Shown one piece after another: positions 36,552 through 46,100 of a stretch of DNA of 64,000 nt. Numbering within the stretch: the stretch's first letter is position 1; each line of letters begins with the position of its first letter. The stretch is taken from the IMG/VR virus record IMGVR_UViG_3300032249_000373, positions 1 to 64,000 of that record. One strand, given 5' to 3'. The DNA is from a virus. The notes under the pieces are model-generated. The model did no database searches and was not told where the DNA came from. It worked only from the letters and a program-made list of their open reading frames with translations. Made by a program: the position numbers and the translations under genes.

Positions 36552-36997
36552 TGGATCTATGTGAAGAGACAGACTTCATGTATCCAATGAAGGCAGATGT
36601 TTACTATCCACTAGTTGAGCAGGGAACTTATGGAAATGTTAAAAAAACTTGGGTTTTTAATAAGACAGTGGTTTGTAATTTTTCAAAAGATGGCACGGTA
36701 GATGAAGAAGTAAAGCCAAATGTAAACATAATATTAAAGAAAGTCTTAGTGGGAAGAACAAAGAAAGATATTCGTTTTTCTGAAGAGAATATACCAGATG
36801 CAATAACAAACGTTATTGTTACAAATATTAGAACAAAAAACGATGTTCCTCTATATGTAGAGACTTCTGGAACAAGGGCTGGAAAGTCAACAATATATGA
36901 GATTGAATCTCAATCACCAATCATAGGTCCATTTGGAGATCCAGACTACTATGCCTTAGTAATCCGCCGTTCAGAGAATCAGGCATCAGATATCTAA
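36551..36997 (+). CDS. Head closure / stopper-like protein, 148 residues
   Basis: MKADVYYPLVEQGTYGNVKK and WVFNKTVVCNFSKDG form the beta-rich core common to head-closure proteins, with VGRTKKDIRFSEENIPDAIT downstream. Fits the third neck position (stopper) in order after the capsid. Overlap of one base with neighbours at both ends. Named by synteny. Confidence 0.68.
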   Translation: MDLCEETDFMYPMKADVYYPLVEQGTYGNVKKTWVFNKTVVCNFSKDGTVDEEVKPNVNIILKKVLVGRTKKDIRFSEENIPDAITNVIVTNIRTKNDVPLYVETSGTRAGKSTIYEIESQSPIIGPFGDPDYYALVIRRSENQASDI

Positions 36998-37674
36998 TGA
37001 AACTAGCAATCAATAGCAGACAGTTTAGAAAAGATATGGACAATATAGTTGAATACTCTTTTGGATACCTAGATGGAGTTCAAATTGGAAAAGTTGAGTT
37101 CTTTCATAATCTTGGCTTAAACATTTCAGAAATGCTACAAAAATATATTGACTCAAATGCAAGGGTAAATCCACAAGCACTAAACCATATATATGAATGG
37201 TATCAAGTGGGAAGTCCAAACGCAAGACTATACGATATAAAATATACAGTAAGCAATCTAGGACTATCATTTGTAACAAACTTTAAACAATCATCATCAT
37301 TGAAAGATGGATCAAACGTACCTTTCTATGAGAAGGCAAGAATAATGGAAGAGGGAATACCAGTAACGATTACACCAAGAAATTCTGATGTGCTTGTATT
37401 TGAAGAAGGCGGAGAAACAGTATTTACTAAAAATAGTGTAAATGTAGATAATCCTGGCGGAGACGCAACAACAGGAGCATTTGAAAAAGTAATTGATTCC
37501 TTCTTTACAAAGTACTTTACACAAGCATTTTTAAGATCAAGTGGTATATCACAATATTTAGAAAACCCTATATTATATAAAAAGAACCTTACATCAGGAA
37601 AGAAATCTGGAAGATCAAAAGGAAGAGATGTAGGATATAGATGGATAGCAAATGCGGGGTTACTAGATGGCTAA
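36997..37674 (+). CDS. HK97-gp10-like neck or tail-completion protein, 225 residues
   Basis: An N-terminal helical part (QFRKDMDNIVEYSFGYLDGV) and a C-terminal motif VFTKNSVNVDNPGG ... GAFEKVIDSFFTKYFTQAFL that recurs at this position in long-tailed actinophages. It probably forms part of the ring that joins head and tail. The very C-terminus is basic (KKSGRSKGRDVGYRW). Named by position and pattern. Confidence 0.68.
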   Translation: MKLAINSRQFRKDMDNIVEYSFGYLDGVQIGKVEFFHNLGLNISEMLQKYIDSNARVNPQALNHIYEWYQVGSPNARLYDIKYTVSNLGLSFVTNFKQSSSLKDGSNVPFYEKARIMEEGIPVTITPRNSDVLVFEEGGETVFTKNSVNVDNPGGDATTGAFEKVIDSFFTKYFTQAFLRSSGISQYLENPILYKKNLTSGKKSGRSKGRDVGYRWIANAGLLDG

Positions 37675-38275
37675 TACAGATTTATTAAATACTCCATTAT
37701 TATGGATAAACAAGTATCTACAATCAAAACTAAGTGAGAGCCTAGGATATGTAACCCCGTTTTTTCCACCTTCACCATTTAATCTTGACGACCTTACAGA
37801 AAAATGGATGATACTAAATAATGTCAACACCCCAGTAAGCAATGGAGTTGCCTGTACCTGGGATAGACTTGTTAAAATGAACAAGGGAAAGTTCCCACAT
37901 ATTAAGTCTGAACAAATATTGTATTATTTTTATGGTCTTGGAGAAGACTCAATCCCCACTATGATCCAGACACAGGAAGCCGTCTTGAGACTTCTTGACC
38001 GTGGAGACGAGTCTGCAGAAGAATTAAATGCCTGGTGTGCCAACCGAAAGGTGCAATTAGACGATGGAACTACTGTAGATAATATGTTCCTATTTCATAA
38101 TTTTAAGGTATACCAACTAGAAGAAACCAGAGATATTATTGACTTTGGAACAGCCCGTACTTATGGTGGAAACAAGATTATTATTGACTTTGAGTACCAC
38201 CAAAAGACAGCACTAACAAACCATGACTGGGTACCAGAGGCAAAACTCTCTGATGCAAATAAAATAATCATATAA
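37667..38275 (+). CDS. Tail terminator-like protein, 202 residues
   Basis: Starts MANTDLLNTPLLWINKYLQS and contains WDRLVKMNKGKFPHIKSEQI, LYYFYG and VYQLEETRDIIDFGTARTYG, then GGNKIIIDFEYHQ. Alpha-beta pattern expected for the tail terminator that caps the tail tube. Overlaps the previous gene by 8 nt; directly precedes the tail tube gene, as in most siphoviruses. Confidence 0.68.
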   Translation: MANTDLLNTPLLWINKYLQSKLSESLGYVTPFFPPSPFNLDDLTEKWMILNNVNTPVSNGVACTWDRLVKMNKGKFPHIKSEQILYYFYGLGEDSIPTMIQTQEAVLRLLDRGDESAEELNAWCANRKVQLDDGTTVDNMFLFHNFKVYQLEETRDIIDFGTARTYGGNKIIIDFEYHQKTALTNHDWVPEAKLSDANKIII

Positions 38276-38280
38276 AACAA

Positions 38281-38289
38281 TGTTATAAT
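38281..38289 (+). promoter_or_regulatory. Extended -10 (TGTTATAAT) for the tail tube gene
   Basis: A leader of about 60 nt with GGAAGAGGTG precedes the ATG at 38354. Confidence 0.6.
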
Positions 38290-38353
38290 TATGGCTGAGG
38301 AAACAAAAAACGCCAAAACAACTTAATATCTATTTTAAGGAAGAGGTGAATAA

Positions 38354-38992
38354 ATGGCATATAGTCGTGGAACATCGACCAACATTATCGTTGGTGCAGC
38401 AGCGCTTTTCGTTGCAGATACAACCCTAACGCCAGGTACAATGGCCGCTTTTGTAAACGGTGAATCATACAAAGAAACTTTGGCTGATAACGCTGCTTAC
38501 GACAACGTAGGTTATACCATGAACGGTCTTGAAATGCAGTTCCAACCAGACTTCGGTGAAGTCCAGGTAGACCAGATTCTTGACGTTGCTAAACTTTATA
38601 AGCAGGGTATGCAGGTTAATCTTGCAACTGCTTTTGCTGAGGCTACTCTAGAGAACTTGCTTCTCGCATTGGCAGCCAACTCAGATGATCTATCTGGAAA
38701 CAAGTTGACATCAACAGGAAGAACATTAAATCTTTCTGCAGGTGACATCGGTGAGTGTCCAGTAGAGCGTGCTATCTGTGCTGTTGGACCAGGAACAGGT
38801 GATTGTGCAGACTCTCCATACATTGAGCGTGTCTACACAGCATACCGTGCTTTGTCTATTGAAAATGTAACAGTATCAGCAAAGCGTGATGAGGCTTCAA
38901 TGTTTGAAGTTTCATTCCGTCTACTACCAGAGGACGCTTCTGGATCATACGGTAAGATCGTTGACCGTACTTGGGCATCAAACTCAATTTAA
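38354..38992 (+). CDS. Major tail (tube) protein, 212 residues
   Basis: AYSRGTSTNIIVGAAALFVA, then YKETLADNAAYDNVGYTMNG followed by GLEMQFQPDFGEVQVDQI and a C-terminal TVSAKRDEASMFEVSFRLLP. This is the repeating beta-sandwich of tail tube proteins in actinophages. Strong ribosome site, own promoter and a terminator directly after it fit a product needed in hundreds of copies. Directly followed by tail chaperones and tape measure, the standard order. Confidence 0.87.
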   Translation: MAYSRGTSTNIIVGAAALFVADTTLTPGTMAAFVNGESYKETLADNAAYDNVGYTMNGLEMQFQPDFGEVQVDQILDVAKLYKQGMQVNLATAFAEATLENLLLALAANSDDLSGNKLTSTGRTLNLSAGDIGECPVERAICAVGPGTGDCADSPYIERVYTAYRALSIENVTVSAKRDEASMFEVSFRLLPEDASGSYGKIVDRTWASNSI

Positions 38993-39008
38993 TATAAACT
39001 GACAACTG

Positions 39009-39039
39009 GCCCACTCCCTTAACTGGGGGTGGGCTTTTT
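39009..39039 (+). terminator. Intrinsic terminator after the tail tube gene
   Basis: GCCCACTCCC (39009-39018) pairs with GGGGGTGGGC (39025-39034), with one G-T pair, followed by TTTTT. Confidence 0.88.
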
Positions 39040-39044
39040 GTTTG

Positions 39045-39053
39045 TGGTAAAAT
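39045..39053 (+). promoter_or_regulatory. Extended -10 (TGGTAAAAT), leaderless gene
   Basis: Ends 7 nt before the ATG at 39061. Confidence 0.58.
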
Positions 39054-39060
39054 TGATAAG

Positions 39061-39762
39061 ATGGCAACAAGAATATATAAATCCGACATTATTACATTAA
39101 TGGATGGTGAACAGATAGAAATTTATCCTCTCAAGATTAAGTATCTTAGAGAGTTTATGGAAGCATTTCATTTAATAAAAGAATCAAAAAATGATCTTGA
39201 ATCAATATCCTATTTGTCAGAATGTGCAAGAATCGCTATGCAACAGTATAAACCAGAAATTGCAAAGACAATTGAAGAACTAGAAGATCATGTAGACTTA
39301 CCAACAATATATAAAATAATTAATATCGGTGGCGGTATTAGCGTTAATGGAGAAGTAGATGAACCAGTAAAGGAACAAGCCTTAAAAGAAGATACTATGG
39401 GTAGTGGCTGGGATGAGTTAGATTTAGCAAAACTAGAGTCTGAGATATTTTTGCTTGGTATCTGGAAAGACTATCAAGAACTAGAGGCAAACCTTTCAAT
39501 GCCTGAACTAGTTGCAACAATTGGATCTATTAGAGATTTAGACTATCAAGAAAAGAAATTTCTTGCAGCAATTCAAGGTGTAGATTTAGACGGGGAAACA
39601 AATAAAGATAAAGGTCAAAAAGAATGGGAAGACATGAAGGCTAGAGTATTTAGCAAGGGTCAAACCAGTGATAGCAACGATGTCCTGTCTTTACAGGGTG
39701 CAAATGCACAAAAAGCAGGGTTTGGTATAGGGATGGGTCTTGACTACGAAAACCTAATGTAA
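39061..39762 (+). CDS. Tail assembly chaperone, long form, 233 residues
   Basis: Lies between the tail tube and tape measure, the position of the chaperone pair (G and GT). N-terminal domain (residues 1-100): SDIITLMDGEQIEIYPLKIK, YLREFMEAF, then IAMQQYKPEIAKTIEELEDH and VDLPTIYKIINIGGGI. The C-terminal extension (residues 115-233: WDELDLAKLESEIFLLGIWK, ELVATIGSIRDLDYQEKKFL) matches the T-type domain that contacts the tape measure or tube. The next gene repeats the N-terminal domain alone. I see no slippery sequence joining two frames. Confidence 0.8.
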   Translation: MATRIYKSDIITLMDGEQIEIYPLKIKYLREFMEAFHLIKESKNDLESISYLSECARIAMQQYKPEIAKTIEELEDHVDLPTIYKIINIGGGISVNGEVDEPVKEQALKEDTMGSGWDELDLAKLESEIFLLGIWKDYQELEANLSMPELVATIGSIRDLDYQEKKFLAAIQGVDLDGETNKDKGQKEWEDMKARVFSKGQTSDSNDVLSLQGANAQKAGFGIGMGLDYENLM

Positions 39763-39773
39763 TAGGCTGTTTA

Positions 39774-39782
39774 TGCTATAAT
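39774..39782 (+). promoter_or_regulatory. Extended -10 (TGCTATAAT)
   Basis: Followed by GAGAGGAAG and the ATG at 39808. Confidence 0.6.
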
Positions 39783-39807
39783 TGAGGTAACTTACTGAGA
39801 GGAAGTT

Positions 39808-40137
39808 ATGACTACAACAGTTCACGAAGAAAAAATAATTACCCTGATTGATGGAACAAAGATCAAGGTAAGACCTCTCAAGATCTCACTTTTACGTAAA
39901 TTTATGAAGAAGTTTGAGGGCTTGGGGGCAGTCCAAAATGATAACGATAAGTCTATGACACTTTTAATTGAGTGTGTAGCAATCGCTATGGAGCAGTATA
40001 AGCCAGAGTTGGGGGAAAGCATTGAAAAACTTGAAGATGTAATTGATCTTCCTACAGTTTATTCAATCATTGAGGCAGCATCTGGAATTAATCTTTCAGA
40101 TACCGCTTTACTTGCTTTAGCACAAGAAGAACTATAA
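39808..40137 (+). CDS. Tail assembly chaperone, short form, 109 residues
   Basis: Clear paralog of the N-terminal domain of the previous gene: EKIITLIDGTKIKVRPLKIS, LLRKFMKKF, then IAMEQYKPELGESIEKLEDV and IDLPTVYSIIEAASGI. It ends where the long form gains its C-terminal extension. This supplies the G-type short chaperone as a separate gene with its own promoter and ribosome site. Tape measure follows by 20 nt. Confidence 0.82.
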   Translation: MTTTVHEEKIITLIDGTKIKVRPLKISLLRKFMKKFEGLGAVQNDNDKSMTLLIECVAIAMEQYKPELGESIEKLEDVIDLPTVYSIIEAASGINLSDTALLALAQEEL

Positions 40138-40157
40138 CGGTTTAAGGCTAACGGTTA

Positions 40158-43100
40158 ATGGCTGGAGATACAAATAGCAATATTTTTATAAATATTGATA
40201 CTTCACAAGCAATGGCGCAACTGCGTTTACTTGAGAAGGAACTAACAGCCCTTAACCGTTCCTTAATCGTTGGAACAAAGGCTGCAGCAGCAGCCCAAGC
40301 AAAATACGCACAATCACTTCTACACAACGTAAATGCCACTGGTCAGTGGACAGCATCAATGACAAGAATGAGCACTGCCTCTGAGCAGTTTGCTACAAAC
40401 CTAGATAGACAAAGACTATCACTTAAAGAATATTTTAGATATGGTGCAGCATCTACCAAGACATTTGGAAAGATGTTTGGTCGTGAGTTTGACACTATTG
40501 AAAAACTTGTAGATAAGCGTGTAAAGACTCTACAGCAACAGTATGTTCAATTAGGACGTGATGCCCAGGGTGCAATGAACTCTATGAAGTTCACTCCAAA
40601 GTCATTGAACATGCAAAACTTAACTACACAGTTAATGATGGCAACGCAGCGTCAGCAAATAATGAATAAACTTATTGATGATGGATCTACAAAACTTTTA
40701 AACTTTGGTAAAAATACACAGTGGGCAGGTCGCCAACTTATGGTTGGTTTTACAATTCCACTTATGCTTTTTGGTGCTCAGGCAATAAAGGTATTTAAAG
40801 AAATTGAAACACAAACTATTAGATTTAAAAAGGTTTACGGAGATATTTTTACAGATCAAGGAGCAACGGACGCTGCCTTAAAAAATATTCGTGCACTGGG
40901 AGATGAATATACAAAATATGGACTTAAGGTTTCTGACACAATTAAGATGGCTGCAGATGCAGCAGCAGCAGGTTTTTCTGGCAAGGGATTAGAGCAACTT
41001 GTAGAACAAACAAATAAACTTGCAGTACTTGGTGGAGTTACACAAGAAAAAGCATTAGAGACAACCATTGCACTTAAGAATGCTTTTCAGATTGACACTT
41101 CAGCAATGGCTGGAACAATTGACTTCCTTAACGCAGTAGAAAACCAAACAGTTGTAGCCCTTGAAGATTTAACAGAAGCAATTCCAAAGGTTGCACCAGT
41201 TATTCAGCAACTCGGTGGTGATGTAAAAGATTTAGCATACTTCATGGCTGCAATGCAAGAAGGTGGAATTTCTGCAGCACAAGGTGCTAACGCACTCAAG
41301 TCAGGACTTGCATCTTTAATTAACCCAAGTAATGCTGCATCTAAAGCAGCAGCAGCCGTTGGAATCAATATTAAGGGAATTGTTGAAGCCAACCAGGGAA
41401 ATCTAAGAAACACGGTGACTGGATTTGCACAGGCACTACAACCACTAACTGACCTTGAGCGTTCAAGAGTTATTGAAAAGGTTTTTGGTAAGTATCAGTT
41501 TGCTAGAATTTCTGCACTTTTAAATAACTTAGGAAGAGAAGGAACTCAGGCTGCTCGTGTTCTTCAACTTACTAATGCATCAGTAGAAGAACTTGCAATC
41601 TTGAGCCAACGAGAATTAAAGACTCAAGCAGATTCACCAATGAACAAGTTGGCAGCATCTATAGAAAAACTTAAGGTTTCTATTGCTCCAATTGGAGAGT
41701 TGTTTGCTAAAGTGTTTACTCCAGTAATTGAATTTATTGGAAGAATGGCTGACAAGTTTAATAATCTTCCAGAAGGAATAAAGAAGGCTATTGGAATTAT
41801 AACTGTTGTAGTTGGTGGATTAGGACCTATATTCTTAATGACATTTGGTTTGCTTGCAAATGCCGTGGCAAACTCGGTTAAGGGCATTCAGGTTCTTCGT
41901 AAAGGCTATCAGCAACTTGCAGCGGGATCAACTGATGCAGCATTAAAGACACAATATTTATCACAAGAAGAATTAGAAAATATTTCTATAAGTAATGCTC
42001 TTTATTCTAAGCACCAACAACTCTCTTCAGCATATGCACTAGAAGCATCAGCGTTAGCATCACTAACAAGTGTTTACTCTAAGGCTAACGCTTCTATGGG
42101 AGCCTTTGCAGCAAGTAATCCAGGAATGTTTATGCCAAGAGGAGGATTACTACTTCCAAAGAAATTTGCGGGAGGAACAACATCTGTTCCAGGACCAAAG
42201 GGAGCAGGAGATGTAATTCCAGCAATGCTATCACCTGGAGAATCCGTTATTCCAGTAAAGCAAACACAAAAGTATTCAGGGTTTATTAATCAGATTATTC
42301 AAGACAAGGTTCCAGGATTTTTTGCTGGAAGAGTTGGAGCCTTGCCATCATCTCCAAATATTGTAAGAGGCTCATCTGCAAGAGGACCTATTGGACCTAT
42401 GGCTCCAGTTATTCCAATTGGAGCAAGGCCAATTTCACCATCACTCCCTGGAATTAGGTATTCTCAAGAAGGAGACAAGGTTCGTGTTTTTGCTGGTGAT
42501 ACATCTTTCCTAATTCCACTAAAAGATATTAGTACATTTAAAGTTAAACTTGAAGAAAATGAAGCATGGATGAAGTCACCAATCCATGGAAGTGGAAATA
42601 AAAATGTAAGAAAAGATAATACAGAACAAGCACTAATTAAAGCAATTACAAGACCACTAAGTGGAGGTAAAAAGCCTTCACTACGTGAACAATCAGAAAT
42701 TATTAAACCAGGAGATATATATACTCGTCTTCCAAAAGCAGGTGCACAAAGAAAGAGTAATCAAAACCAAGATATTGCAGATAAGAGATTTAGGGCATTA
42801 GTTAAATCAAAAAATCCTCATCTTGCAAAACTACAAAATTATTTACAAAATGAAGAAAAGGTTTATCTTGAAAGAGTATTAGGTCCAGATGTTGTACAGT
42901 CTTTAAAGGGTTTTGATGCTAAGAAACTAACCCCAAGTCACATTAGAGAAGTGAGATCTCAGAATCGCACACCTGAAGATTGGGCACCAAGTAAAATTGC
43001 AAGAGACTGGGCATGGTTTAACTCTGCACTAAGAGGAACTAAATTTGGAAAAGTTAAGGGTGGGCATCCAGTAAATGCTGCACAAGCAAGAGAACTTCTT

Positions 43101-46100
43101 GATAATCTAAAAATGACTCCATTTGAAAACCTTCCAAATGATAAAAAGGCTCTTCAAACTGTACTTGAATATAGATTAAATCGCCAACCTTCATATTACG
43201 ATGACTTTAGATTTATAGACAATGCAATGATGAAGGTTAATCCAGTAAAGTTGGCTGGTGGAGTTGTTTCTCTTGGAATGCCAATTCCATTTAAAAAGGT
43301 ACAAGCACAACGTGCAATGGCAGAAAAAATAGATGCACAAATTAAGGAAAGTAGATTTAAGAATCTTCCTGTTACAGACACTGGAAGAAAAATACAAAAA
43401 CTTGGTGGATTTAGCGTTGGTTCAATTTCAAGAGCGGTCAATGGAGTTTATCAATTACCAAATGGTAGAACTGTAGTTTACAAGGCTGTAGAAAGTGAAG
43501 AGGCTGCTTTAGCAGAAATGCGAATGTCTACCTTAATGAGAAAGGGTAGCGAACTTGATACTCCATCAAATCAATCAATTAAGGTTATTGCAGATCCAAC
43601 AGACTTAAGTAAACAAAGAAAAGTCCTTGTTATTGAATCAGACTATAACCCAAGATTTGCTAATCCAACTGGAGAGTTTACACCAAAACAATTTATTAAA
43701 CAAACCCTAGCCTCTGGTATTCGTGGAGATAAGGATCTTAAGACAGACAATGTTAGTGGTAACGATGTAGTAGATATGAGTAATGCTGGAGTATTCCCGA
43801 CTGCATCAAATAGAGTTAAATATGCAGATGAGATGAAGTCAGTAGAAGAGCAACTTTTAATAAACTTTGGAGCAGTAAAGGGTGGAGCATCAAAAGACTT
43901 TTCAAGATCTGTTCAAGGAATTGCTGCAGAAATGGGTTTTACAAAATTTAAAAACGCAATGCTTAAAGAAATTGAAGAATCTATTCCTAGATATAAAGCA
44001 ACAATTGATACATTTAAGTTAAACCCAAGAGAAAGAGAACTTTACGATGCTGTAGTTGCTCGTTTAGAAGATGCTAAAAAAGCAGACTGGAAGAAGATTT
44101 ACAATGCTGCTGTTGGTGATATTCCAGCATATGCAAATGGAATTGTTTCAGTCCCTGGCCCAAAGGGTGCTGGAGATATTCAGCCTGCAATGCTTTCACC
44201 AGGTGAAGCGGTAATTCCTGCAAAACAATCTGAAAAGTATATGCCACTTATTCGTTCAATGATTGCAGATAATGTTCCTGGGTATGAAGCATCAAATGTT
44301 GAATGGGATGGTAGCCCAAGATCACTAAGACCAGGTGGAAAATATGCAGGACCAACTCCTACACCAGGTATGGATTCTTGGGGAGATCCAATTAAAGAAC
44401 CTACACCAACAAAGACAAGATTAAAAAATGCAATTACTTCAGTTGTAAGAGACAAAGATATTAATGCAGTTAAAAACTTTGCAGCAGAAGCAACAAAGGC
44501 TGGTAAAGAAACCAAAATTGCAGGAAAAGCAATGGAAGGTGTAAGAAAGGCTGGCTCTCGTGTTACAGCATCCTTTACTGGTACTGAAAAAGCAGTAGAT
44601 GGAACAACGGATGCACTTGGAAAAGATAAGACTCGTGGATTCCGTGGATTTTTATCAGGGTACGGAAACGTATCTCAAACAGTTACAAATGAAGATGGAA
44701 CTACAAGAGCAGCAACCGCTGCAGAGCGCACCAATGCACGTCAAATGAACAGAATGAACTTTACACAAAAGATGATGCCTATGCAGATGGCTGGAATGAT
44801 GATTCCAATGGCTGCAGGTATGGTTGCTCAAAAAAATCCAGATGGTGCTATAGCAAAGAACATGGATGCAATTATGATGTTGTCTATGTTAACCATGCTT
44901 TTGCCAATGCTTAATAGTCCACTTAAATTACTTGCAGCAACTGCAGTTGGTCTTACTATTGTGTTTAAGATGCAGTCAGCAGCAATTAAAAAGAATATGA
45001 TTGAAGGACAAAAGCAAGCAGAAGCAATGAGCATGACAACCAAAAATCTTGAAGAACTTGGCAAGATCACTGGAAGAGTTTCTATAACTCAAACTGCTGC
45101 AGCAAAAAGAGCAGGAAGAAACACTGATATTTCTCCAGTAAGCATGGACTTTGGATCTAATATTATATCTAGTAGCGAATTTGGCAAAAACCTTAAAAAG
45201 ACATTTAATAGCGCAATAGTAGACCTAGGAGAAGGAGCAGCAGTTAACTCACTAGTTAATCAACTAGGAACTGCAGTATCTCAAGGAGTTTTAAATTCAG
45301 AGCAAGCACAATCAATTGCGATTGCACTTACAAGAGATTTAAAAGATGCAAGACTTGAGGTTAATGTAAGAGGAAGATTAATTCAACTTCTTGGTCCTAA
45401 TGGAAAAAATGTTTTAGATAATCCACTACAAGTACAACTTGAATTAGTTACCACTGGAGAAAAGGTAGCACAGGCTGCAATTGAAAACCTTAATAAAGTT
45501 GCAAGACAACAAAAGGGTATTAATACTATAGGAGAAGGTTTACAACTAGCAGGAGGAACAGTTGGCGGTGCTTTAATTGGAGCAAGAGCAGGAAGCCAAG
45601 CAGCAAGTATGGTTGCTGGAAGAGGATTAATTGCACAAGAAATGGCAATGACTGGCGCTAAGGGTGCAGGAGTTCTAGGCAGAGTAGCATCAGGAGTAAG
45701 AGTAGCACGAACTGCAGGACTTGTTGCTAGTGGAGCAGCAACGGCAACAGGAGTTGGAGCACCTTTTGGAGCAGTTGGTGCAGCAATTACAGCAGTTATT
45801 ACTGGCGGTATTGATCTAGCAATTAGAAACTGGCAAAAGGGTAAAGAAAAAGCAGTAATAGCAAAAGCAGCAGGTGTAGTTCAAGGACTTGTTTCACAAA
45901 ATATAACTGCTTCACAAGGAAGTATAGACGCATTAACCTCAATCTTTGATACATCAATTGCAAATCTTGAGTTAAAGAAAAAGACTTTAAAGACAGACAA
46001 AGAACGAGCAGCAGTTGATTTAGAAATTGCTGGACTAGAATCTAAAAAGCAGTCTGGTCTACAAACATTAAGACAAAAACAAGCAAAGATGCTTGAAGAT

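Noticed and set aside
38291-38326. 11-codon frame (MAEETKNAKTT) before the tail tube gene
   Set aside because: Its ATG lies 1 nt after the -10 and so would not be in the transcript made from it. No ribosome site. Probably leader sequence.
39700-40158. Programmed -1 frameshift in the tail chaperone region
   Set aside because: I found no convincing slippery heptamer, and the downstream frames do not extend a chaperone domain; the tandem paralog pair explains the two forms better.
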